A stretch of 64,000 bases of DNA, from NCBI GenBank assembly GCA_036498265.1, contig DASYFT010000005.1, positions 62,001 to 126,000 on the forward strand, read 5' to 3'. Positions 25,125 to 33,055 of the stretch are shown one piece after another. The first letter of the stretch is position 1. Each line of letters begins with the position of its first letter. Source of the DNA: Palsa-744 sp036498265 (GTDB taxonomy: Bacteria; Actinomycetota; Thermoleophilia; Solirubrobacterales; Solirubrobacteraceae). The notes beneath the pieces are model-generated. The model made no database searches and was not told the DNA's origin. It was given only the letters and a program-made list of their open reading frames with translations. Position numbers and translations under genes: made by a program.

Positions 25125-25751
25125 ATGAGAGTGCCGTTGCGCGTGGCGATGCTCTGCGTGATTTCGGTCGTGCTGGGCGCATGCGGTTCGGGCAGCTCGA
25201 CCGGATCGGTCAGCCAGGCGGTGCAGAGCGTCAAGGGAACCGCCTCGACGGCTGAGTCGGAAGGCAAAACGTCCAGCGCCGCCGCGAGCGCGTCGACCGC
25301 CGACACAGCTAGCACCGCCACCGCGCCGAAGAAGGAGGCCTCCACCAGCACCAACTCGTCGAGCAAGACCACAACTGAAAAGACGACGCCGCCGCCCACG
25401 ACGGTGACGCAGACAAACTCCGTCACCGCGCCGACGCAGACGAACACCGTCATCAAAACGCAGACGACCCCACCGGCCAACACGACGAGCACGGAGACGA
25501 ACAGCAACGGCGCGGCGGCTGCAGCCGGCGCCGCGGCCGCCGCGGCGGCCAAAGGAAACGGATCTGAAGACGAAGAGGAAGGTTTGCCGGGCTGGGCCTA
25601 CGCGCTCATCGCTGCCGGTGCGACGGCGCTGCTCGCGTGGGCGATCGTCGCGTACCGAGACCGTCACAGGTCAAAGGGTTCCGGAAATGGCGGAGGCCCG
25701 GGGGAACCGCTGCCTCCGGCGGGTGACCCGGCCTCGGGAGGTCCGCGATGA
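25125..25751 (+). CDS. Thr/Ser/Ala-rich lipoprotein with C-terminal TM helix
   Basis: 208 aa; GGAGGG at 25111 precedes ATG 25125. A lipobox LGAC (Cys 20) is followed by about 125 residues of low-complexity Thr/Ser/Ala/Lys/Asn, an acidic EDEEE patch and one helix (about 155-175) with a basic RDRHR end. It would therefore be fixed to the membrane at both ends, the low-complexity part looping outward. No enzymatic domain. It may be a surface spacer or O-glycosylated protein. Same strand as the peptidase, 37 bases apart. Confidence 0.7.
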   Translation: MRVPLRVAMLCVISVVLGACGSGSSTGSVSQAVQSVKGTASTAESEGKTSSAAASASTADTASTATAPKKEASTSTNSSSKTTTEKTTPPPTTVTQTNSVTAPTQTNTVIKTQTTPPANTTSTETNSNGAAAAAGAAAAAAAKGNGSEDEEEGLPGWAYALIAAGATALLAWAIVAYRDRHRSKGSGNGGGPGEPLPPAGDPASGGPR

Positions 25752-25809
25752 GGACGCACGAGGAGCACCCGCGCGGGGGTGAACGCAAGGCCGGGCGTAT
25801 CGGCCCGGG

Positions 25810-27117
25810 GTGAGCTCGGGCGAGCGATTGCAGGTGGCGGGCCGCATGGCCCCGTCGGACACCGAGGTACCCGCCCGCGATATGCAGGCGTTCGTGCTGG
25901 AACTCGGACGCGCGCTGGCTCTGGCGGGGACGGCCGTCAGCGAGACGCAGGAACGGCTGACGGCGGTCGCGGCAGCCAGCGGGATCCCCGATGCGCGTGT
26001 CGTTGTGCTGCCTACCGCGCTGATCATCTCGCTCGGCCCGGCAGGCTTGGCGAGCATCGAGTCGATCCCGCAGTTCGGAGGCGGGCTGAGGCTCGATCAG
26101 ATCTCGGCTCTTTATGACCTGGTCGGCGAGGCGGAACGCGGCGATGTCGAGCCGGAGTCCGGGCTCTCGCGCTTGCGAGACATCCGTGCGATGGAGCCGC
26201 GGCACGGCCCCGCTACGACGGTCGCCGCTTACGGGGCGATGACGGTCGGGCTATGTCTGGTGCTGCAGCCGACGCCGAGCGACGTACTTCTCAGCGCGGT
26301 GCTCGGACTCGTCATCGGCCTTCTAGCGCAGCAGGCGCACGGCCGGCCACGGCTGTTCGTGCTCGCACCGGTGTTGGCGGCCACCGTCGCCTCCGCCTGC
26401 AGCTTCGAGGCACTGAAGCACGGCATCGGCGATCCGGGGCTGCGCACGCTGATCGCACCGCTCGTCATATTCCTGCCCGGCAGCGCGCTGACCACCGGGA
26501 CGGTCGAGCTCGCGTCCGGTGAGATGGTCGCCGGCGCGAGCAGGCTGGTGTTCGGGAGCGTGCAGCTGCTGCTGCTGGCGTTTGGGATCGTGGCGGGCGC
26601 CGAACTAGCTGGCCTGCCGAGCGAGGCCGTTCTCAAGGACGTGCCGGTCAACACGCTAGGGAGCTGGGCGCCGTGGCTGGGCGTGACCGTGTTCGGGCTG
26701 GCCGCGTCCGTGCACTTCTCGGCGCCGAGGCGCGCCGTGCCGTGGCTCATGCTCGTCCTGCTTTCGGCATGGGTGGGGCAGCTGCTCGGAGATCAGCTGG
26801 TGAGCGGCGACGTGAGCGGCTTCTTCGGTGCGCTGGTGATGACGCCGATCGCAATGGCAGTCGCTCGCCTGCCGGGAGGACCGCCGTCGCAGGTCACGTT
26901 CCTGCCGGCATTCTGGCTGCTCGTGCCCGGCGCGCTCGGGCTGATCGGAGTGACCCAGGTGGTCGGCAATCCGGCCGCAGCGACCCTAGGCGACCTCGTT
27001 AGGCCGATCGGCTCGATCGTGTCGATCGCCTTGGGCGTGCTGGGCGGGGTGTCGCTGTACCGAGGCGTCGGCGCGGCGAGGCCGTTTCGCAGACTGGCTT
27101 CGCGGGATGTCGACTAG
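25810..27117 (+). CDS. ThrE-like threonine/serine exporter
   Basis: 435 aa from GTG 25810. The N-terminal domain (AFVLELGRALALAGTAVSETQERL, VVVLPTALIISL) is the ThrE/YjjP type; then about 10 transmembrane helices with FLPGSALTTGTVELASGEMVAG, the family mark, and a second ThrE_2-like half. It should export Thr/Ser or related amino acids by proton antiport. It closes the amino-acid gene set and could relieve amino-acid excess from peptide breakdown. Confidence 0.9.
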   Translation: MSSGERLQVAGRMAPSDTEVPARDMQAFVLELGRALALAGTAVSETQERLTAVAAASGIPDARVVVLPTALIISLGPAGLASIESIPQFGGGLRLDQISALYDLVGEAERGDVEPESGLSRLRDIRAMEPRHGPATTVAAYGAMTVGLCLVLQPTPSDVLLSAVLGLVIGLLAQQAHGRPRLFVLAPVLAATVASACSFEALKHGIGDPGLRTLIAPLVIFLPGSALTTGTVELASGEMVAGASRLVFGSVQLLLLAFGIVAGAELAGLPSEAVLKDVPVNTLGSWAPWLGVTVFGLAASVHFSAPRRAVPWLMLVLLSAWVGQLLGDQLVSGDVSGFFGALVMTPIAMAVARLPGGPPSQVTFLPAFWLLVPGALGLIGVTQVVGNPAAATLGDLVRPIGSIVSIALGVLGGVSLYRGVGAARPFRRLASRDVD

Positions 27118-27153
27118 CGCGAGGCGACGCGAGACGATCTCCGCTACGACTCA

Positions 27154-27188
27154 ATGTGCTGGACATTAGTCTCCGATGTCCAGCACAT
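27154..27188. terminator. 13-bp perfect inverted repeat; terminator-like, also copy 2 of shared motif
   Basis: ATGTGCTGGACAT and ATGTCCAGCACAT pair perfectly around a 9-base loop. It sits 7 bases downstream of the 3' end of tRNA-Ser(UGA) and 36 bases after the ThrE stop, so it could end both transcripts, though it has no U-run. Part of it matches the 16.52 kb motif at 17 of 19 positions, so an attachment or dispersed-element origin is an alternative. Confidence 0.5.
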
Positions 27189-27195
27189 CACAAGG

Positions 27196-27285
27196 CGGAA
27201 GGGGGGGGATTCGAACCCCCGAGACCGGGTTGACCGGCCTAACGGTTTTCAAGACCGCCGCATTCAACCGCTCTGCCACCCTTCC
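27196..27285 (-). tRNA. tRNA-Ser (anticodon UGA)
   Basis: 90-nt class II tRNA. The acceptor stem GGAAGGG/CCCTTCC, D-arm AGAGCGGTTGAA, anticodon loop CTTGAAA, long variable arm and T-arm GGGTTCGAATCCCCC are all present. No CCA is encoded. Confidence 0.95.
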
Positions 27286-27297
27286 GCGGGCCCCCAG

Positions 27298-27338
27298 ATG
27301 CTACGCACTCGCCCGGCCCGCCCGGCAGGCTCTAAACT
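27298..27338. promoter_or_regulatory. Divergent tRNA promoters (candidate -10 elements)
   Basis: Between the two tRNA genes (71 bases) the plus strand has TAAACT at 27333-27338, and the minus strand has TAGCAT (27303-27298). Both fit TANNNT at a suitable distance from the tRNA 5' ends. The -35 boxes are not clear. Confidence 0.35.
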
Positions 27339-27356
27339 TGCCCTCCAATACTCACG

Positions 27357-27445
27357 GGAGAGGTGGCCGAGCGGCTGAAGGCACTCGCCTGCTAAGCGAG
27401 TATGGGGATCAAACTCCATCGCGGGTTCGAATCCCGCCCTCTCCG
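27357..27445 (+). tRNA. tRNA-Ser (anticodon GCU)
   Basis: 89-nt class II tRNA. The acceptor stem GGAGAGG/CCTCTCC, D-arm CCGAGCGGCTGAA, anticodon loop CTGCTAA, long variable arm and T-arm GCGGGTTCGAATCCCGC are complete. No CCA is encoded. Confidence 0.95.
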
Positions 27446-27455
27446 TCCTACCCGA

Positions 27456-27876
27456 TCAGTCGTCGTCGACCAGCGCATCGGTCACGGCGTCGACGCCGGC
27501 GAGCCGGGTCGCCAGTTCGTCGGACAGGCCGTAGCGCCGCGCGAGCTCTGCAGGTGCCGTGTAGGAGACCTTGGTCTGGCCTCCGTCGGCCCAGATCAGG
27601 ACCTTGAGCGGCAGATCGAGGGCCGCCAGCGGGCGGGCATCCATCACCGGCGTGCCGGCCTTCGGGCTGCCGAAGATCACCACCTTGGTCTCGCGCAGCG
27701 ACAGCCCCGCCGCCTCGGCCTCGCCGCTGTGGTCAACGGTGGCGAACAGCTTCAATCCCTTCCCGGCCAGCACATCGCCCCAGTCGCGCGAGCGTGTCCG
27801 GAACCGACCGGGGGCTCCACTTGGTGACGATCCCGGCGTCAGGCTCGGCGGGCGGTGATTGCCGGCGGCTGGACAT
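27456..27876 (-). pseudogene. DUF302 protein with a one-base frameshift
   Basis: ATG 27876 has a strong GAGGAGGAG upstream. The first frame reads AGIVTKWSPRSVPDTLARLG, the typical DUF302 N-terminus; a GGGG run (27778-27781 on the plus strand as CCCC) then shifts the frame. The rest (DVLAGKGLKLFATVDHSGEA to the C-terminus) continues in the next frame. Removing one G restores one 139-residue DUF302 protein. DUF302 proteins are small alpha/beta proteins of unknown role, sometimes near redox or transport genes. Either a true mutation, a sequencing error, or a programmed slip. Confidence 0.75.
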
Positions 27877-27952
27877 GGAAGCGCTCCTCCTCGGCTCGTG
27901 GAATCCGTGGTGGGCGCGACCTCACCGCGCCCGCTCGCCTATGTTCGCGCGA

Positions 27953-30181
27953 TCAAGCCGGTTGCCTGGCCGGCTCGGGGGTCACCGTCGGCGCCGGCTC
28001 CAAGTCGGCCCGATCGATGGCGAGGTGCGGCAGCCTTCGTTCCAACCATCCCGGGAGCGCCCAGGTGCGGCGCCCCAGGATCTCCAGCACCGAGGGCAGC
28101 AGCAGGCTGCGAACCACGAACGCGTCCAGGAAGACGGCGCTCGCCAAGCTCAGGCCGAACAGCTTCAGCACCCGCTGGTCGCCCAGCGCGAAGGAGGCGA
28201 AGACGCAGATCATGATCGTCGCCGCGGCGGTGATCACCCGCCCGGTCGAGGCCAGGCCGCGTGTCACCGCCTCGGAGGCGTCGCGGCGTCGCGACCATTC
28301 CTCGTGGATGCGCGAGACGAGGAACACCTCGTAGTCCATCGACAGCCCGAAGACGATCGCGAACAGCATGACCGGTATGAACGCCTCGATCGGCCCTCCC
28401 TTCACGTTGAAGAAGCTGCCGCCCCACCCCCACTGGAAGATCGCAACCACCACCCCGAGTGAGGCGCCGATCGAGAGCAGGTTCATGAATGCCGCCTGGA
28501 CGGGGATCACGAGGGAGCGGAAGACGAGCAGGAGCAGCAGCGCCGAGAGGGCGACGACGATGCCGATGAAGAGGGGAAGCTTGCTCGAGAGCACGTTGGT
28601 GAAGTCGATCGTCGTCGCCTGCTGGCCGCCGACGAGGATTCGCGAGCCCGTGCTCTGCGCCACGGGTGGCAGCGTGCTCTTCCGCAGGCTGTCCACGAGT
28701 TCGCTCGTGGCCAGCGACTGCGGGGCTGATCGCGGATACACCAGCAGGACCGCCGTCTGGCCGTTCGGGCTGATGCGGGCGGGGGAGACCGAAGCCACGT
28801 CGGCGACGCTCTCGAGCGAGTGAGCGACGCTCGCCACGGCTGCTGTGTCGCCTGCGTGCGGGAGTGTCACGACGACCTGCAGCGGTCCGTTGAAGCCGCG
28901 GCCGAACCCCGTGGCGAGCAGGTCGTAGGAGTGGCGCGCGGTCGAGCTCGGAGGGTTGTTGCCCGCGTCGCTGTTGCCGAGCCGCAGGGCGAGCGCGGGA
29001 GCGGCGAGCGTCAGCATGATCGCGAGGCCGGCCACGGCGCCGGGCCACGGATGACGCTGGATGATCGAAGCCCAGCGCGACCACATCCCACGGGCGTCGG
29101 CCGCCGGCGGCGATCCGGCGGCGGCTCGCCGGGCGCGCCGACCCGGCCGACCGATCCGCTCGCCGAACTTCGAGAGCACCGCGGGCAGAACCGTCAGCGC
29201 GGCGAGCATCGTGAGCAGAACAGCCAGCGCCGAGGAGACCGCCAGTCCGTAGAGGAAGCTCACGCCGAGCGCGAACTGGCCGAGCAGGGCGATGATCACC
29301 GTTATGCCGGCGAACAGGACGGCGCGCCCCGCCGTGTCCATCGCTTCGGAGATCGAGCTCTGGAGATCCATCCCGGAACGGAAGTTCTGACGGAAGCGGG
29401 TGATCAGGAACAGGGCGTAGTCGATGCCGACGCCGAGGCCGATCATCGCCGCGAGCTGGGTCGCGAAGTCGGGTGTGGTGATGATCTGGGAGGCGAGTCC
29501 CGCGAGGCCGATCGCCGTGCCGAGGCCGAGCAGCGCCGTGAGGATGGGGAGCCCCATCGCCAGCGCCGAGCCGAACGTGATCAGCAGCACGACCATTGCG
29601 GCTATCAGCCCCACGGCGGTGGCCGTGCCGAGCGACACTTTTTCGGTCTGCTCGATCGCCTGGCCCCCGAGCTGCACTTCGAGCTGGGGAGAGCGGGCTG
29701 AGTCGGCGATCGAGATCACGCGTTCCACGGCCGGCTTGGGGAGCACGTTTGCGCGCTGGTCGAAGTTCACCGTCGCGAAGGCGATCTGCCCGTCGCGGGA
29801 CACCGCCTTGGACCCCGCGGGCGAATACGGGCTGACGACACCGCTGACGTGCGGAAGGTGCGCGATCCTGGCCAGCACGGGCGTCACACGCGCCTGGACG
29901 GACGGCGAGGTGACGCTGCCGCTGCGGGCGCGCAGGACGATCTGGTCGGAGTCGCCCGACTGCGCGGGGAAGTCGCGCTTGAGCAGATCCACCGCGCGCT
30001 GGGAGTCGGTACCCTTCAGCGAGAAGCTGTTGCCGTAGTTGGTGCCGATCGCGCTCGATGCGGCGAACGACCCGACCAGCGCGATGATCCAGCCGATCGC
30101 GACGGCGCGCCGGTGGCCGGCGGACCAGCCGCCCACCCGTGCCACGATCCCAAGCCTGCGCTGCTGCGGTGTCGGGCTCAT
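27953..30181 (-). CDS. MMPL-family RND transporter
   Basis: 742 aa, GGAGG six bases before ATG 30181. Two tandem halves each have one helix, an outer loop domain and five more helices. The intramembrane proton-relay segments are GLGVGIDYALFLITRFR and FGLSMDYEVFLVSRIHEEW, the GxxxDY marks of MMPL proteins. They export lipids, siderophores or drugs using the proton gradient. It is divergent from a MarR-type regulator across an 84-base region with dyads, so it is probably repressed by that regulator. Confidence 0.9.
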   Translation of the reverse strand: MSPTPQQRRLGIVARVGGWSAGHRRAVAIGWIIALVGSFAASSAIGTNYGNSFSLKGTDSQRAVDLLKRDFPAQSGDSDQIVLRARSGSVTSPSVQARVTPVLARIAHLPHVSGVVSPYSPAGSKAVSRDGQIAFATVNFDQRANVLPKPAVERVISIADSARSPQLEVQLGGQAIEQTEKVSLGTATAVGLIAAMVVLLITFGSALAMGLPILTALLGLGTAIGLAGLASQIITTPDFATQLAAMIGLGVGIDYALFLITRFRQNFRSGMDLQSSISEAMDTAGRAVLFAGITVIIALLGQFALGVSFLYGLAVSSALAVLLTMLAALTVLPAVLSKFGERIGRPGRRARRAAAGSPPAADARGMWSRWASIIQRHPWPGAVAGLAIMLTLAAPALALRLGNSDAGNNPPSSTARHSYDLLATGFGRGFNGPLQVVVTLPHAGDTAAVASVAHSLESVADVASVSPARISPNGQTAVLLVYPRSAPQSLATSELVDSLRKSTLPPVAQSTGSRILVGGQQATTIDFTNVLSSKLPLFIGIVVALSALLLLLVFRSLVIPVQAAFMNLLSIGASLGVVVAIFQWGWGGSFFNVKGGPIEAFIPVMLFAIVFGLSMDYEVFLVSRIHEEWSRRRDASEAVTRGLASTGRVITAAATIMICVFASFALGDQRVLKLFGLSLASAVFLDAFVVRSLLLPSVLEILGRRTWALPGWLERRLPHLAIDRADLEPAPTVTPEPARQPA

Positions 30182-30265
30182 CTCAGCCTCCGGATATACT
30201 CTCTATGAGAGAACAGTTCAGATCTGTGAATAGTTCGCAGATCGAAGGAGAGTAGCATAGAACTC
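30182..30265. promoter_or_regulatory. Divergent MMPL/MarR control region with dyad operators
   Basis: This AT-richer 84-base gap holds CTCTC-TAT-GAGAG (30199-30211), GAACAGTTC (30211-30219) and CAGATCTG (30219-30226), each a perfect inverted repeat. A -10-like TATATC for the MMPL gene lies in 30193-30198 on the minus strand, next to the first dyad, so binding there would block transcription. MarR dimers typically bind such 16-20 bp dyads; which one is used is inferred. Confidence 0.5.
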
Positions 30266-30787
30266 ATGGCTGTCGAGACAGAGTCCACGAACGTTTCCAG
30301 GCAGAGCATCGAGGACGACCTCATCGAGCTCACCTCGCTGGTCCCGCTCACGCTCCATGATCTCAAGAGCGGCGTCCCGGCCCCCATGCCGATGCGCGAC
30401 GCCATGGAACGCTCGGCGCTCGGCAAGCGCCACGCGACCGCGCTCCTCGCGGTCGCCGCGGCCGAACCCATCGGCGTCAGCGAACTCGCGAGGCGGCTCG
30501 GCCTGCTGCTCTCGAGCACCAGCACGATCGTCGGTGAGCTGAGCCGCGCGGGGATGCTCGAGCGCGAAGAGGACGAGCAGGACCGCAGGCGCACGATTGT
30601 GCGCGTGCACGCCGACTACCGAGAGGCAATGGAGGGATGGCTCGAGGTCGCGCTCACACCGTTTCGGACGGCCCTCGAGCGGCTCTCGCCGCAGGCTCGC
30701 GCCAACTTCATGGAGGGCTGGCGCATCCTGCAGGAGGAGGCGGCGCTGCTCGGCTCAGAGGACGGCGGGCAGGACTGCGATCACTAG
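30266..30787 (+). CDS. MarR-family transcriptional regulator
   Basis: 173 aa. The winged helix-turn-helix is at about 65-125: PIGVSELARRLGLLLSSTSTIVGELSRAGMLEREEDEQDRRRTIVRV, with the DRR wing tip of the MarR family. N- and C-terminal helices should form the dimer. It is divergent from the MMPL transporter, and the dyads between them suggest it represses both genes until a ligand binds. Confidence 0.9.
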   Translation: MAVETESTNVSRQSIEDDLIELTSLVPLTLHDLKSGVPAPMPMRDAMERSALGKRHATALLAVAAAEPIGVSELARRLGLLLSSTSTIVGELSRAGMLEREEDEQDRRRTIVRVHADYREAMEGWLEVALTPFRTALERLSPQARANFMEGWRILQEEAALLGSEDGGQDCDH

Positions 30788-30806
30788 GTCGCCGGCGCGG
30801 CCACGA

Positions 30807-31280
30807 TCAGGCGCGTCTCGGGACGGACTCTCGGGCGACGTTCGAGAGTGTCCGGCGCGCCGGCTCGGCCGGGGCTGGCGTGAGCCTGTCGCTTCGGGCA
30901 CGTGACGGGCTGTCCACCGGCAGCCCCTGGGCCCGCCAGGCCTGAAAGCCGCCGACGAGGTCGGTCGCGTCCAGTCGCCCGAGCTCCTGCAGGGTCGCGG
31001 CCGCGAGGCTCGACTGGTAGCCCTCGTCGCACACCAGTATCAGCGGTCCGTCGGATTCGCAGACTCGTGGCTCACGCCACGGCGAGCGGCGGTCGCAGCG
31101 CCACTCGAGCACGTTCCTCTCGATGACCACGGCGTCGGGGATCAGCCCGTCCCGCTCACGCTGGGACTCCGCGCGCATGTCCACCAGCACCGCTCCCCGA
31201 CCGCTCGCCTCCATCGCCTCGTGGGGGAGCAGCCGCCGCAGGCCGGCGCGAGCGCGGGCGAGCAGGTCGTCGACCGTCAT
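30807..31280 (-). CDS. Rhodanese-domain protein
   Basis: 157 aa from ATG 31280. The domain spans about 15-125 with AVLVDMRAE, ERNVLEWR and the active-site loop LVCDEGYQSS, where Cys 84 is the expected persulfide carrier, then GGFQAWRAQGLPV. Single-domain rhodaneses move sulfane sulfur. The C-terminal 30 residues are disordered. It lies 50 bases downstream of the HD-GYP gene on the same strand. Confidence 0.88.
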   Translation of the reverse strand: MTVDDLLARARAGLRRLLPHEAMEASGRGAVLVDMRAESQRERDGLIPDAVVIERNVLEWRCDRRSPWREPRVCESDGPLILVCDEGYQSSLAAATLQELGRLDATDLVGGFQAWRAQGLPVDSPSRARSDRLTPAPAEPARRTLSNVARESVPRRA

Positions 31281-31330
31281 CGCGACATTCTGGCATCCCT
31301 CGCTCTGCGCTTCGGGTGGCGCTGCCGAGG

Positions 31331-32926
31331 TCAGCCGGTGACGGTGACGCCGCCCACCACGACTTTGACCGGAGGGATCGGCAGGCCCGGAACCGGAACC
31401 GGTGGGACGGGCACGTTCGGGATCGCCACGGGCGGCGCGGAGGGGACGCTCGGAGGCGTCTGTGGCGGGGGCGCCTGGACTTCCACCGGCGGCACGCGGA
31501 TGGGACCTCCCGGCGGTGCGCTCGGCGCGGACGGAGGGGGACTCGAGCCGGCCGGCGCCGGGCCGCCGGTGCTCGCCGGAGGTGAAGTGCGGGAGGAGCT
31601 CGGCGCGAGGCTCCTCGCTGTCGGTTTGACGGGCGTGATGTGGGCGACGGCGCGAGGCCGGGCTCGGGTGGTCGGCGCGGGGCCGCGCGGGCGGCTCGCG
31701 ACGTGCCGCGCCGGAGCCCCGTGCGGCCTCGCGACGGTGACGTGCGGGCCCGAGCGCGGCTGAGCGCTCGCCCGCTGCAGCGCCGCGGGGGTGTGGGAGC
31801 CGAGCGCGGGCGAGAGCGAGAACAGCCCGGCGGCGCCGAGCGTGGGCAGCAGCGAGGTCACGCCGGCGGCCGCGCCGACGCCCTGGGACGCCGCCTGCAG
31901 AGCGATCACACCGCGCTCGCAGACCGCGGTCACGAGCGCCAGCCACGCGACGGAGCGCCGCCCCGAATAGCGGTGCCGGAAAGCCGCTACGGCCGCCGGG
32001 TCGAGCTGGGTGCCGGCGCCAGCCGCGATGACCTTCAGCGCCTGCTTCTGCGTGCCGGCGCCGCGATACGCCCGATTGGAGGTGATCGCGTCGAACGTGT
32101 CTGCAACGGCGATGATCCGCGCGCCCAGCGGGATCTCCGCTCCGGCCAGCCCATCGGGGTAGCCGCGGCCGTCGATTCGCTCGTGGTGGTGGCGCACCAT
32201 CGCCGTGATCTCGGGATCGCCCACGCCGGCCAGCATGTCCGCGCCGTCAGCGGCGTGGCGCTTCACGACCTCGAATTCCTCGTCGGACAGCCGACCGGGG
32301 TTGTTGAGGATCTCCCTCGGCGTGTAGAGCTTGCCCAGGTCGTGGACCGCGGCTGCGGTCCGGATCTTGGCCACCTCCACCTGGGAGAGGTGCATCGCCC
32401 GCGCGATCCGCTCCGAATGCCGCGCGACCCGGCTGCCGTGCCCGTGGGTGTAGGAATCGCGCGCTTCGAGCAGCCTGCCGAGACCCGTCAGCAGCTGGAT
32501 GCTCACGAGCGGCCCTGCCCGGCACGCGGACTCGTACAGCTCGCGTGCCTCGGACAGTCGCCGCTCGGTCCACCAGCGGCGGAGCCAGCCCCACAGCAGC
32601 AGGTCCGCGAAGAGAACGTCGCGAGATCGCGGCTGGCGCTTCCAGACGGCTGCGCCTGCGGCGGCGATCGAGATCGACAGCGCCACGGCCGCAGCTCCGA
32701 GGAGGAGCGCTCCCAATGCATTTCCGCGTGGCGCGACCGCCGCCACGAGAACGGCGGGGACGATCGTCACGAGCGTCGTGAGCAGCACCGCCAGCGGCAG
32801 GTAGCGACGCATCCGCGTCGCGACGTGGGTCTGAGGTGGCGCGGAGAGGACGGGGGGCCTCCGCGGGTACGTGCTCTGCGCGGCGGCCTCTGGCTGGGGG
32901 TAGGGCGCCGCCAATGTGGATGACAT
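31331..32926 (-). CDS. Membrane HD-GYP phosphodiesterase with long Pro-rich tail
   Basis: 531 aa. Two helices lie at about 43-65 and 70-95. The HD-GYP domain (about 145-315) has the HD pair at 195-196 (AVHDLGK) and HHERIDGRGYPDGL at 247-260, so the catalytic set is intact. A third hydrophobic stretch at about 320-370 precedes a 160-residue Pro/Ala/Val tail (PPVPVPGLPIPPVKV type). HD-GYP enzymes hydrolyse cyclic di-GMP to GMP; the tail is unusual and might reach the cell wall if it is outside. It could also act on another nucleotide. Confidence 0.85.
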   Translation of the reverse strand: MSSTLAAPYPQPEAAAQSTYPRRPPVLSAPPQTHVATRMRRYLPLAVLLTTLVTIVPAVLVAAVAPRGNALGALLLGAAAVALSISIAAAGAAVWKRQPRSRDVLFADLLLWGWLRRWWTERRLSEARELYESACRAGPLVSIQLLTGLGRLLEARDSYTHGHGSRVARHSERIARAMHLSQVEVAKIRTAAAVHDLGKLYTPREILNNPGRLSDEEFEVVKRHAADGADMLAGVGDPEITAMVRHHHERIDGRGYPDGLAGAEIPLGARIIAVADTFDAITSNRAYRGAGTQKQALKVIAAGAGTQLDPAAVAAFRHRYSGRRSVAWLALVTAVCERGVIALQAASQGVGAAAGVTSLLPTLGAAGLFSLSPALGSHTPAALQRASAQPRSGPHVTVARPHGAPARHVASRPRGPAPTTRARPRAVAHITPVKPTARSLAPSSSRTSPPASTGGPAPAGSSPPPSAPSAPPGGPIRVPPVEVQAPPPQTPPSVPSAPPVAIPNVPVPPVPVPGLPIPPVKVVVGGVTVTG

Positions 32927-33055
32927 GGCCGTTCAAAAGCTACGCCCGGCAGATCGGCGCTCGGCGCCTCCGGACGCATGTCGTAGGGGGATCGCCGGTT
33001 CGTCTTCTGCGAACGGGCCCGTCAACCGGGCGAGGAGCGCCGGCCCGACAGGGAC

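Noticed and set aside
27154..27196. Integration site duplicated from the tRNA-Ser 3' end
   Set aside because: No second copy of the tRNA T-arm or acceptor end is found near 16.5 kb; the shared motif is not derived from the tRNA.
32998..33013. Terminator between HD-GYP and esterase genes
   Set aside because: A 5-bp stem (GTTCG/CGAAC) with a 7-base loop is too weak to support a call, and both genes run away from it.
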